A stretch of DNA of 14,354 nt from CAYXVU01 sp964468725 (GTDB lineage: Bacteria; Acidobacteriota; Blastocatellia; UBA7656), in contig CAYXVU010000158.1 in assembly GCA_964468725.1 (NCBI GenBank), positions 1 through 14,354 on the forward strand, given 5' to 3'. Numbering within the stretch: position 1 is the stretch's first letter; each line of letters starts with the position of its first letter. A program made the position numbers and the translations under genes. The notes beneath the pieces were generated by a model. That model was not told where the DNA came from, ran no database searches, and worked only from the letters and a program-made list of their open reading frames with translations. Of the stretch, positions 1 through 7,174 are shown piece by piece.

Positions 1-337
1 TTCCTTGTCGGCAGTGAACGCCGACGTTCTTTCCTGCCCTTAATAAATCTGACAAGGGTGCTGTCAGCCGTCGAGTCGCTTCTTGAGAAGACGGCACGCT
101 GCGATCAACGATTGGAAACGAAATAAACGTCAAACCGTGTACTTCGCACCAGTGAGCTTCATCAGACAACTCCAAATCGGTAACTTCATCTTCCATCAGC
201 AACGACACGGTGACATTGAGTCCGGCAGCAGCCCAATTGTGCACCTCTTCTTCGAGCCAATCGCCGCCGCGCGGACGCGGGAAAATGGCCAGCCTTCCCA
301 ACCACTCTCCGCTGATCCAATAGATTTCCGCTCTCAT
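1..337 (-). CDS. Protein-tyrosine/dual-specificity phosphatase-like protein (partial, C-terminus off the window)
   Basis: Reading the minus strand from an ATG at 335-337 gives 112 open codons running off the left edge, starting MRAEIYWISGEWLGRLAIF. Visible hallmarks of a cysteine-based phosphatase are an aspartate in a VDRSVP stretch (D78, candidate general acid) and, about 30 residues later, VGVHCRQG (H108, C109), the start of the HCxxGxxR P-loop. The arginine that would complete CX5R lies beyond the window. Family knowledge predicts hydrolysis of phospho-Tyr/Ser/Thr, or of another phosphoester, via a phosphocysteine; the substrate is unknown. The start is supported by a GGGGAG Shine-Dalgarno about 10 nt upstream. 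The gene begins 18 bp after the P450-reductase stop, so it is probably the last visible member of the same transcript. Because the gene is truncated, its full length and catalytic completeness cannot be judged. Confidence 0.8.
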   Translation of the reverse strand, partial: MRAEIYWISGEWLGRLAIFPRPRGGDWLEEEVHNWAAAGLNVTVSLLMEDEVTDLELSDEAHWCEVHGLTFISFPIVDRSVPSSQEATRRLTAPLSDLLRAGKNVGVHCRQG

Positions 338-355
338 TTCGTAGCAACTCCCCTC

Positions 356-3300
356 TCAATTCGCCGACCAGACATCAACCAGATAACGATGCCGCGCGGT
401 CAACTCATCTAGCCACTGTTCGGCTGCGGCTTCCTTCGCGCCGGTCTTTTCACAGTAGATCGCCGCAAAGGTGCGGCGCACATCGGGAGCCATCCGACTG
501 GCATCGCCGCAGACATAGATCACCGCGCCGCCTTCAATCATACGCCACACGTCATCGCGCCGCGCATAGACTTCGTCTTGCACATACTTCTTCTTCCGCC
601 CTTCGACGCGCGAAAAAGCGGTCACCAGTCGGGTCACGCCTTCGGCTTCGAAGCGGCGCAGTTCCTCTTCATAGATGAAGTCTTGTTCGGGATGACGACA
701 ACCAAAAAAGAGCAGCGATTCGCCAATCGTTTCGCCTTGCGCCTTGAGGGCGGCGCGTTCTTGCAAAAAGCCCCGGAAGGGCGCAAGCCCCGTGCCCGGC
801 CCGATCATCACAACCGGCAGGCTCGCATCTTCCGGCAAGCGAAACGCCGATTTCGTATCCTTCACAAATGCATAGATCACGCTGCCTTCGGGCTGACGCC
901 GCAAGTAGTTGGTACACACCCCTTCAAAGATGCCGTGCCCTGACCGCGCTACGCCTTCGACGATGGCGACAGTGATGCTGCAACTCTGCGCTTCGACGAG
1001 CGGCGACGAAGAGATGGAATAGTAACGCGGGCGCAACGGCGACAGCATTTCGAGATAGATTTCAAATGGCAAGGTGCAGGCCGGAAACTCTTCCAACAGA
1101 TCAATCAAAGACTTGCGCTTTGCTAACACCTCTTCTTTGTAGCGCGCAATGCTGACGTGATCGTCACCAACCATCGCCGCCAACTGAATACGTTCCGGCG
1201 GACACTCATTATACGCGAGCAGGGTTTGCAGTTGGGTGCGCGTAGCGACTTCCTGTAATTCAACGTAGTCGCCGAGCAAGCGATAGATCGAAATCGTTTG
1301 ATCTACAGGCAGAAAGGTTTTGCGACTGCTCGTCTTGCGTAAGCGGATGCTGGTGTCGCGTTCGAATCCGAAATGCGCGGCTATCCGGCGCACAACGCGG
1401 TCACTGTTATGCGGAATCACGCCAAGGTGGTCGCCCGCGCGATAGGTGACGCCTGCGGGCAATGCCAATTCGAGGTGGCGCGTTGAACGCTCCGAAGCGT
1501 GCGCTCCTTCTTGGCGATGTAACTCTCGATTCACGCGCACCGTCATGGGCTTTGCGCCGAGCGAGTCAACAAACGGGCTTTGCGGTTCGCCTGTGACGAT
1601 TTCGAGTTTGTAAAGCGGTTTGGCCGCCTCGCTTGTCGGCGGCGCGATGCCGAACTCTTTTGCAACTGTGAGACGCGCCGGTTGAAACCATTTTTGAAAT
1701 TGGCCATCGAAATCATCGCGCGCGTCCCCTTCGCCAAGCGGCGCGACTCGCTGCGCCCCGCAGGCCGCCAATCGCTCATCAATGAAGCGCGGCACCGCTT
1801 GAAAGGTGGTCATCCAATCCCGATTCCCGCAGCCGAAGACGGCGTAGCGCACACCAGCAAAAGAATCGGCGGTCAATTCATCGCTTCGCAACCAATCGCA
1901 AAACTGCACAGCGTTATCCGGCGGCAAGCCGTTGTAAGACGATGTGGCAATCACCACCAGCCCTTCTTTCGGCAACCGCCCGACGTAATCATCAAGCGGC
2001 GCGATTTTGACAAGGAAACCGTTCTCTTCGCCGTCTTGCGCCATCAATCGCGCCAGTTGCTCCGCCGTCCCCATATTCGAGCCGTACAAAACCAACAGCG
2101 GCGTCGCATGGGCTGTCCGCTGTCCATTGCCCGTTGTCTCTTGTTTGTCTCGATCCCTCTCTGACGATGGGCGACCGGCGACGGATGATAGGCTGCGAGC
2201 GACGGATGGCGAACTGCGAATGACGGAGGGGCGCAGCCGCACTTTGATTTTGAAGCCGTCGGGCTTCATCGTCAGGCTTTCACGAATCTTCAATTGGTAG
2301 CGCGTGTGATCGCTCAGATGGAAGCGTTGCAAAATCAGGCCGAGTACGAGGGTCGCTTCTTGCAAGGCGAACTGTCGCCCGATGCAAGCGCGTTGCCCGT
2401 TGCCGAAAGGCTTCCATGCATTTGCCGGACGCACGGCCTCCTTTTCCGGGCTGAAGTTGTCGGGGTCGAAATGCTCTGCTTGCTCGCCCCAGATGGCGGG
2501 GTCGCGGTGCAACATCGGCAAAAGGACATTGATGTGATGGCTGCGTTTGACTTTGTATTTGCCGCCGATGATCGTGTCTTCGTAGGGATAGATGGCATAG
2601 GCCGGAGCCGTCGGCCACAATCGCAAGGTCTCTTTGAGAATTTGCGAAAGGTAGGTGAGTTGATTGACTTGCGAGTAAGTCGGCTTGACGGAGAGATCAT
2701 TTCCAAAAACGTGATCCACCTCTTGGTAAGCGCGTTCGAGCACCTCTGCATGATTAAGCAGAGCATAAATGGCAAAGGATAAGAGCCCGCTCGTCGTTTC
2801 GTGTCCGGCAATCAGAAAGGTGATGATCTGATAGCGAATGTTGAGGTCGTCCAATCGCTCGCCGGTTTTGCGGTCAACGCCCGTGAGCATGTAACTCAGC
2901 AAATCGCCTTTGCTCGATAGGCCTTCGCCGCTGGCGCGCCGGTCTTTAATGATGCGGTCAACCGTCTCATTCATGGTGCGCACATCGTCTTCGAATTGGC
3001 GCTTGCGATGTTTGCGAACCAGATTCTCCATCGGCATGTCGGTCAACTCGTCCATCGTCGAACTGAGCGCCCCCGCCATAGCGCGCACAAAAGGATGCTC
3101 GGTGTCGTGATAAAACGAATTGAAGCGATAATTGAAGCCGCACAAACCGATGGTATCAACGGTGAGGCTGGTCATATCACGGACGACATCAATCGCTTCG
3201 TCCGTGTTGAGGCGTTCCCATTTGAGAACGAGTTGTTCGGCGATGTCGAGCATCATCGGGTGATAGCCCTGCATGGCTCGATGGCTGAAGTTGGGCAGCA

Positions 3301-3622
3301 GAATGTTATGCGCTTTCGACCAATTCGGCTCTTGCGTTTTGGCGGTAAAGAGGCCGTCGCCGCCGAAACGTCGCACCAACCCTAACGCGCCGCGAATCGT
3401 TTTATCAAAGCGTTTCTCGTCGGAGAGTTCGTTGACCAGTTCGTAGCCCGAGACGACGAGAATCACCCTGCCGCGCATGGTCAGCCGATAAATCGGTCCA
3501 TACTCGCGCGCCAGCCGGATCATATCCTGCACCGGCGAAGAGGCGCTGAGGTCGAGCAGATTGCCGAGCAGCGGCTTCTCCGGCGGTTGCGGGATTCGTG
3601 CAAGAGGCGCTTTGTTGCTCAT
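356..3622 (-). CDS. Bifunctional cytochrome P450/NADPH-P450 reductase (CYP102, P450 BM3 type)
   Basis: This is a 1088-residue self-sufficient fatty-acid hydroxylase: it takes electrons from NADPH through FAD and FMN to the heme and inserts one oxygen of O2 into a subterminal C-H. Domains in order are P450 (1-462), linker (463-507), FMN flavodoxin (508-650), connecting/FAD region (about 680-905) and NADPH-binding region (about 935-1088). Visible motifs are I-helix AGHETTS (272-278), ExxR (E331-R334), heme loop FGNGQRACIG (406-415, Cys413), FMN loop YGSNMGTAE (513-521), FAD motif RYYSISS (866-872), GPGTGLAPFRGF (941-952) and Trp1085 near the C-terminus. No membrane anchor is seen, so the enzyme is cytosolic. 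Compared from memory with Bacillus BM3, the substrate-channel Arg47 (here R52) and Phe87 (F92) are kept but Tyr51 is Val56, so carboxylate anchoring may differ. The length slightly exceeds BM3 because of the repeat-encoded linker. The ATG lies 12 bp after the nitroreductase stop; the Shine-Dalgarno is weak. Confidence 0.97.
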   Translation of the reverse strand: MSNKAPLARIPQPPEKPLLGNLLDLSASSPVQDMIRLAREYGPIYRLTMRGRVILVVSGYELVNELSDEKRFDKTIRGALGLVRRFGGDGLFTAKTQEPNWSKAHNILLPNFSHRAMQGYHPMMLDIAEQLVLKWERLNTDEAIDVVRDMTSLTVDTIGLCGFNYRFNSFYHDTEHPFVRAMAGALSSTMDELTDMPMENLVRKHRKRQFEDDVRTMNETVDRIIKDRRASGEGLSSKGDLLSYMLTGVDRKTGERLDDLNIRYQIITFLIAGHETTSGLLSFAIYALLNHAEVLERAYQEVDHVFGNDLSVKPTYSQVNQLTYLSQILKETLRLWPTAPAYAIYPYEDTIIGGKYKVKRSHHINVLLPMLHRDPAIWGEQAEHFDPDNFSPEKEAVRPANAWKPFGNGQRACIGRQFALQEATLVLGLILQRFHLSDHTRYQLKIRESLTMKPDGFKIKVRLRPSVIRSSPSVARSLSSVAGRPSSERDRDKQETTGNGQRTAHATPLLVLYGSNMGTAEQLARLMAQDGEENGFLVKIAPLDDYVGRLPKEGLVVIATSSYNGLPPDNAVQFCDWLRSDELTADSFAGVRYAVFGCGNRDWMTTFQAVPRFIDERLAACGAQRVAPLGEGDARDDFDGQFQKWFQPARLTVAKEFGIAPPTSEAAKPLYKLEIVTGEPQSPFVDSLGAKPMTVRVNRELHRQEGAHASERSTRHLELALPAGVTYRAGDHLGVIPHNSDRVVRRIAAHFGFERDTSIRLRKTSSRKTFLPVDQTISIYRLLGDYVELQEVATRTQLQTLLAYNECPPERIQLAAMVGDDHVSIARYKEEVLAKRKSLIDLLEEFPACTLPFEIYLEMLSPLRPRYYSISSSPLVEAQSCSITVAIVEGVARSGHGIFEGVCTNYLRRQPEGSVIYAFVKDTKSAFRLPEDASLPVVMIGPGTGLAPFRGFLQERAALKAQGETIGESLLFFGCRHPEQDFIYEEELRRFEAEGVTRLVTAFSRVEGRKKKYVQDEVYARRDDVWRMIEGGAVIYVCGDASRMAPDVRRTFAAIYCEKTGAKEAAAEQWLDELTARHRYLVDVWSAN
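2112..2230. repeat. Degenerate heptanucleotide tandem repeat inside the P450-reductase linker
   Basis: On the plus strand this stretch can be cut into seventeen consecutive 7-mers: gctgtcc twice, attgccc, gttgtct and so on, then a half in the opposite sense with units such as cggatga, cgagcga, cggatgg, cgaatga and cggaggg. It falls exactly on the linker between heme and reductase domains. Three 7-nt units make seven codons, so the minus-strand peptide is also periodic: PSVIRSS, PSVARSL, SSVAGRP, SS. The first half shares TGTCCATTG (2121-2129 and 4737-4745) and the gttgtcN unit with the intergenic array at 4721-4800. The period is seen directly; common ancestry of the two arrays is inference. 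Confidence 0.75.
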
Positions 3623-3634
3623 CGTGCTGTTTCT

Positions 3635-4084
3635 TCAACTGCGCGGCGACAGAATCGCAAAGCTGACGCCGAGCAACCGACTCTGTTGCTGCAACAGGCG
3701 GACGAGGCAGGCGAGGCGCGATGGCTGAATCTCGCCGGTCGCTTCAGAGTCTTTTGCGGCGGCCAAGCCCGTAGCGATAACCCATGCCCTTGCATCGTGT
3801 CGTTTGCCGCCAAGCCAGTAGTGAGCGTCCCCGTTGGCTGCAAGGTTACGCAGCCATTGCGAGCGACGGCGCACCGTGCTGACAATCAAAAACTCGCCCC
3901 AGCGCATCGCCAGCAAGGGTACGCGCACCGGCTGTCCCGACTTGCGCCCGGTGGTCTCCAATACGATGGCGGCGGTCGGCCAAAAGACGGGCGAGCCGAA
4001 GCCTGCGCGCACCAGCGGCTCGACAATCTGATTGAGATTGCGAAAGAGATCGGCTTCGAGACGTTGTAACATCGGCTCACGCAT
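3635..4084 (-). CDS. Deazaflavin (F420)-dependent nitroreductase family protein (DDN-like)
   Basis: The product is 149 residues with a split-barrel fold related to FMN-binding pyridoxamine-phosphate oxidases. The diagnostic stretch is LETTGRKSGQPVRVPL (42-57), followed by SQWLRNLAANGDAHYW (75-90) and a GGKRHDARAWVI strand. This order is typical of the nitroreductase/deazaflavin-dependent oxidoreductase family, of which mycobacterial Ddn is the best known. Family members use reduced F420, or sometimes other ligands; the physiological substrate here cannot be read from sequence. The open frame extends to a TTG at 4090, but the ATG at 4084 is preferred because a GAGG Shine-Dalgarno lies 6 nt upstream. 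It sits 16 bp after the GNAT stop and 12 bp before the P450 start, so it is translated in the same transcript and may take part in the same redox chemistry. No F420 biosynthesis gene is in the window, so cofactor use is inferred. Confidence 0.85.
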   Translation of the reverse strand: MREPMLQRLEADLFRNLNQIVEPLVRAGFGSPVFWPTAAIVLETTGRKSGQPVRVPLLAMRWGEFLIVSTVRRRSQWLRNLAANGDAHYWLGGKRHDARAWVIATGLAAAKDSEATGEIQPSRLACLVRLLQQQSRLLGVSFAILSPRS

Positions 4085-4100
4085 GACCAACCTCGTCGGG

Positions 4101-4670
4101 CTATTCGGTTAAGCCTGTGACATCGTATGACATCACGATCAAATCGTGGGTGCGATCTTGGCGATCAATGACATAATCGGCCAGCAGTGCTTCGACGCGA
4201 AAGCCGAGACGTTCGAAGACCTGAATCGCGCCTTTCTGCTCTGCGGCCATGCGCGCCACGATCTTCTGTAATCCCATCTCGTGCGCGTGATCGAACAATT
4301 CATTGGCCAGCACCGCGCCCAGCCCCTTGCCGCGATAGTCAGGGCTGATGAGCAACTGAATCTCGCCGAGGTGTCGCGTCCATACCAACTCTTCGTGGCG
4401 CAGCGTGCCGTGTCCGATCAGTTGCCCGTTGACTTCTGCGAGAATCGTTTTCAGCCGACCGGCTTCGACATTGTGCGCCCACTGCTCGACGGCTTCCGGG
4501 CGCGTGATGTCTACGGAAAGAAAGAGCAGATCATCGGCTGGCAGCGATTGCGCGAAGGTGAGCAATTCGTTGGCGTCATGCGCGGTCATTGGACGCAAGC
4601 TGACCGTTGCGCCTTTGATTTTCGTCGTCCAGGGATACGAACGTTTCGAAGGTGATTTACTCGCCATCAT
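4101..4670 (-). CDS. GNAT family N-acetyltransferase
   Basis: The product has 189 residues and one GNAT domain from about residue 20. It begins with the VSLRPMTAHDANELLTF opening strand and helix. The acetyl-CoA pyrophosphate loop is seen as DYRGKGLGAVL (111-121, the R/QxxGxG/A motif A), preceded by the GEIQLLISP beta strand. Motif B follows as VFERLGFRVEA (151-161). The family transfers an acetyl group from acetyl-CoA to an amine, often a protein N-terminus, a polyamine or an amino-sugar; the substrate cannot be named here. Two ATG codons in tandem (4670 and 4667) are possible starts; an AAAGG lies 8-11 nt upstream, so the first is kept. The region before residue 15 is basic and probably disordered. 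It follows the heptad-repeat hairpin and precedes the nitroreductase by 16 bp. It may be transcribed from its own promoter if the hairpin terminates upstream transcription. Confidence 0.9.
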   Translation of the reverse strand: MMASKSPSKRSYPWTTKIKGATVSLRPMTAHDANELLTFAQSLPADDLLFLSVDITRPEAVEQWAHNVEAGRLKTILAEVNGQLIGHGTLRHEELVWTRHLGEIQLLISPDYRGKGLGAVLANELFDHAHEMGLQKIVARMAAEQKGAIQVFERLGFRVEALLADYVIDRQDRTHDLIVMSYDVTGLTE

Positions 4671-4720
4671 TCATTTAGCCTTTCTGTTTCGGGGTGAGCG
4701 CACCGAGACTATCATGGGCG

Positions 4721-4800
4721 GTTGTCAGTTGTCAGTTGTCCATTGTTGGGTGTCCGTTGTCCGTTGACAAGATCAACGAACAACGGACGACGGACAACGA
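4721..4800. repeat. Heptanucleotide repeat forming an inverted repeat (hairpin) between phasin and GNAT genes
   Basis: The sequence divides without slippage into 7-mers: gttgtca, gttgtca, gttgtcc, attgttg, ggtgtcc, gttgtcc, gttgaca, then complementary-sense units such as cggacga and cggacaa. The halves form a hairpin, with left arm 4751-4766 and right arm 4781-4796 pairing over 16 positions with one mismatch, and a 14-nt loop. It fills the only sizeable gap (138 bp) in the operon, directly after the phasin stop. It could act as a transcription attenuator or an mRNA-stabilising 3' end. There is no clear U-run, so a rho-independent terminator is not certain. Short heptad repeats of this style are known in several bacterial phyla, especially cyanobacteria. 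Confidence 0.85.
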
Positions 4801-4808
4801 ATGAGAGC

Positions 4809-5429
4809 TTACTTCTTATCGCCTGAGCGCAAGAAGGGCAGTTGGGTGGCCAGGTCGAGCCATCGTTTTTGCACTTCGACATAGTTGGTCACGGCTTGCT
4901 GCGCAAAGTCGGCAAGCGCGGCGGCGGGCGAAGATTCATCCAGCCCCATGTTGTCTTTCAACGCCTTGATGACCTGCGCATTTTGCTGCGCAGCGAAGTC
5001 GAGCCATTGCGTGCGCGCATTGATGAAGGTATCAAGCCCCTGACCGGCATAATCGGAAGCGGCGCGCATCACATCCGAAGAGTTGAAGCTGACGCCTTCG
5101 CGCAGGGCATCGAACAATTGGCGGCTCTGTTGCGAAGCGACTTCCGCCCACCGGCGCTGCGCTTCGACAAAGCCTTCGACGCCTTGCCGCGCCCATTCGC
5201 CAAGTGCGGGGGTCGGTGCAGAGCGATAGAAATCCATGCCTTCTTCGACGGCTTTGAGGACGAGCGCGTTTTGTTGTGCCGTCAGGTCAATCCATTTCTT
5301 TTGCGCCTCTACCAAGTGTTCAACAACCTGTTTAGCCCAGTCAGCCGCCTGATTGGTGTTTTCCGGAGCGTTTTTCGTTGCGGTTGCCTGACCGCTGGTT
5401 TTGTTGGTTGATTTCGCTTTGCTAGCCAT
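4809..5429 (-). CDS. Phasin-like granule-associated protein with four internal repeats
   Basis: The product is 206 residues, very rich in Ala, Gln and Lys, predicted almost wholly alpha-helical, with no signal peptide or membrane segment. After a Ser/Thr/Lys/Ala-rich tail (1-28), four imperfect copies of a unit of about 48 residues can be aligned: WAKQVVEHLVEAQKKW, WARQGVEGFVEAQRRW, YAGQGLDTFINARTQW and FAQQAVTNYVEVQKRW, near residues 31, 79, 127 and 175. Such amphipathic helices with a conserved Trp are typical of phasins, which coat polyhydroxyalkanoate or lipid inclusions. That assignment is supported by the nearby phaR-type gene and acyl-CoA ligase, not by a catalytic motif. The frame stays open to a GTG at 5480 that overlaps the ligase stop, but the ATG at 5429 is chosen because AAGGAAAGGAAG lies just upstream. 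It could instead be a generic coiled-coil protein. The start is 47 bp after the ligase stop. Confidence 0.8.
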   Translation of the reverse strand: MASKAKSTNKTSGQATATKNAPENTNQAADWAKQVVEHLVEAQKKWIDLTAQQNALVLKAVEEGMDFYRSAPTPALGEWARQGVEGFVEAQRRWAEVASQQSRQLFDALREGVSFNSSDVMRAASDYAGQGLDTFINARTQWLDFAAQQNAQVIKALKDNMGLDESSPAAALADFAQQAVTNYVEVQKRWLDLATQLPFLRSGDKK

Positions 5430-5476
5430 AATCTTCTTCCTTTCCTTGTTTGATAAATGAATGAGTGCAGCTTGGC

Positions 5477-7162
5477 TCACGGCTGCGAGCGTTTTGCTTC
5501 TTCCGCGTCGCGTAACTCACGTCGTAAGACTTTGCCGACGGCGCTCTTTGGCAGACTCGGAGTGAATTCGATCACCCCAGGCACTTTGTACTTCGCCAGC
5601 CGCTCGCGGCAAAAGGCGATCAACTCGTCGGCGCTCGCCTCTGTGCCGGGTTTCAAAACGACGAAAGCTTTCACCGATTCGCCGCGATACGCATCAGTGA
5701 TGCCGATGACGACGGCTTCTTGCACCGCTGTGTGGGTGAAGAGCACATCTTCGATCTCATTCGGATAGACGTTGAAACCGCTGACGATGATCATGTCTTT
5801 TTTGCGTTGCACGATGTAGAAGTATCCGTCTTCGTCCATGCGCGCCACGTCGCCCGTATAGAGCCAGCCGTCGCGCAAGGCTTCTGCCGTCTCTTCGGGT
5901 TTGTTCCAATAGCCTTTCATCACCTGCGGCCCACGAATGCACAACTCGCCTTCTTCGCCTTGCGGCAACTCGCGCGTGCCGGTTTCGAGGTCAACGACCT
6001 TCAGTTCAATGCCGGTCAGCGGAAAGCCGATGCTGCCGGGTTTGCGTTTGGCCAACATCGCTGTTGAGGTTGCAATCGCAGATGTCTCCGTCATCCCGTA
6101 CCCTTCGAATAAGGTCGCGCCGCTCAGTTGCTCAAATTGCTCGATGACTTCGACGGGCAACGGCGCGGAGCCGCTATTGAAGCGTCGGATGCGGTCCAGC
6201 CCGCAACTCTTCGCCTCCGGGTTATTGAGCAGCGAAATAAAGAGCGTCGGCACAGCAGGGAAATAGGTCGGTTGATACTGTTGGATGGCCGCAAGCAACA
6301 GGCTCGCATCAAATTTCGGCACAGGGATTTGCATCGCGCCCTGCCAGACGCTGAACAGAACCCCTACAACCAGCCCGTACACATGAAAATATGGAATGAC
6401 GAGCAAGAACCGCTCTTCGCCGCGACTCGAAAACGGCCCGCCCCACAGGGCGCACTGAATGGTTGCCGTAAAGAGGTTGTAATGGGTGAGCATCGCTCCT
6501 TTCGGCACGCCCGTCGTCCCGCCGGTGTAGACCAGTGCGGCAACGTCTTCTTCGGCATTGATCTCGACGCTCGGCAATGCGGGCACAGTGACGCTGGCGA
6601 TCAATTCGGAAAAGGAGAGTGTGCCTGCGGGAGTCGGCGGCGCGGTTTCCGGGCGCGCAGAGTAGGCTGGCAGGCTGGTCGTGATGATCTGTTCAATCCG
6701 GGCTTGCGAAGGCATGGCGCGAACCGTCTCTGCCAATGCATCAAGGACGATGAGGGCACGCATGCCGGAGTCTTGTGCAACGAGTTCAGCTTCGCGCGGT
6801 GTGTAGATGGGGTTGACGTTGGTGACAATCGCGCCGAGTCGAACGATGGCAAAGAGGCTGATGACATATTGCGGGCAATTCGGCAACATCACGCCCACGC
6901 GATCCCCTTTGCCAATGCCGAGAGCCGCGAGCGCCGCCGCCAATTTGTCGGCTTGCTCTTTGACTTCGCCGAACGTCAGTTGCGCGCCGAAAAAAGCGGT
7001 CGCCGGTTGATCGTGAAAATAGGTAGCGGCAAGGCTGAGCATTTGATAGACCGATTGACGCGGAAAGCTGCTCTCCGCTGGAACCCAATAATCGTAGTGC
7101 TTGAGCCAGGGCTTTGCAGCGTAGACGGATGAGGAGGTGGACTTCGGTCTTCTCGCGCTCAT
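5477..7162 (-). CDS. Long-chain fatty-acid-CoA ligase (FadD-like AMP-forming enzyme)
   Basis: The product has 561 residues, the usual length for the acyl-activating superfamily. It activates a fatty acid with ATP to acyl-AMP and then acyl-CoA. Core motifs are the P-loop YTGGTTGVPKG (212-222), GYGMTETS (354-361, ATP/adenylate site), TGDVARMDEDGYFYIVQRKKDMI (split between 436 and 458; hinge and A8 region) and LPKSAVGKVLRREL (537-550) with catalytic Lys544. No membrane segment is obvious, so it is probably a peripheral cytosolic enzyme. The ATG at 7162 has GGAG 6 nt upstream. It starts 12 bp after the dehydrogenase stop and is followed by the phasin gene, so all three are likely co-transcribed. 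With the P450 fusion downstream, the set could feed and oxidise fatty acids for storage or turnover. The acyl chain length preference is not readable; a medium-chain or aryl-acid ligase is possible but less likely. Confidence 0.95.
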   Translation of the reverse strand: MSARRPKSTSSSVYAAKPWLKHYDYWVPAESSFPRQSVYQMLSLAATYFHDQPATAFFGAQLTFGEVKEQADKLAAALAALGIGKGDRVGVMLPNCPQYVISLFAIVRLGAIVTNVNPIYTPREAELVAQDSGMRALIVLDALAETVRAMPSQARIEQIITTSLPAYSARPETAPPTPAGTLSFSELIASVTVPALPSVEINAEEDVAALVYTGGTTGVPKGAMLTHYNLFTATIQCALWGGPFSSRGEERFLLVIPYFHVYGLVVGVLFSVWQGAMQIPVPKFDASLLLAAIQQYQPTYFPAVPTLFISLLNNPEAKSCGLDRIRRFNSGSAPLPVEVIEQFEQLSGATLFEGYGMTETSAIATSTAMLAKRKPGSIGFPLTGIELKVVDLETGTRELPQGEEGELCIRGPQVMKGYWNKPEETAEALRDGWLYTGDVARMDEDGYFYIVQRKKDMIIVSGFNVYPNEIEDVLFTHTAVQEAVVIGITDAYRGESVKAFVVLKPGTEASADELIAFCRERLAKYKVPGVIEFTPSLPKSAVGKVLRRELRDAEEAKRSQP

Positions 7163-7174
7163 AATTTGCTCCGC

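Noticed and set aside
1580..2300. Overlapping plus-strand frames opposite the reductase half of the P450 fusion
   Set aside because: They are antisense to conserved flavodoxin/FAD coding sequence, with no motif of their own.
6128..7132. 334-residue open frame on the plus strand opposite the acyl-CoA ligase
   Set aside because: It lies entirely antisense to a well-supported enzyme gene, has no recognisable motif and an odd Arg/Gly/His-rich composition, as expected of a codon-bias shadow.
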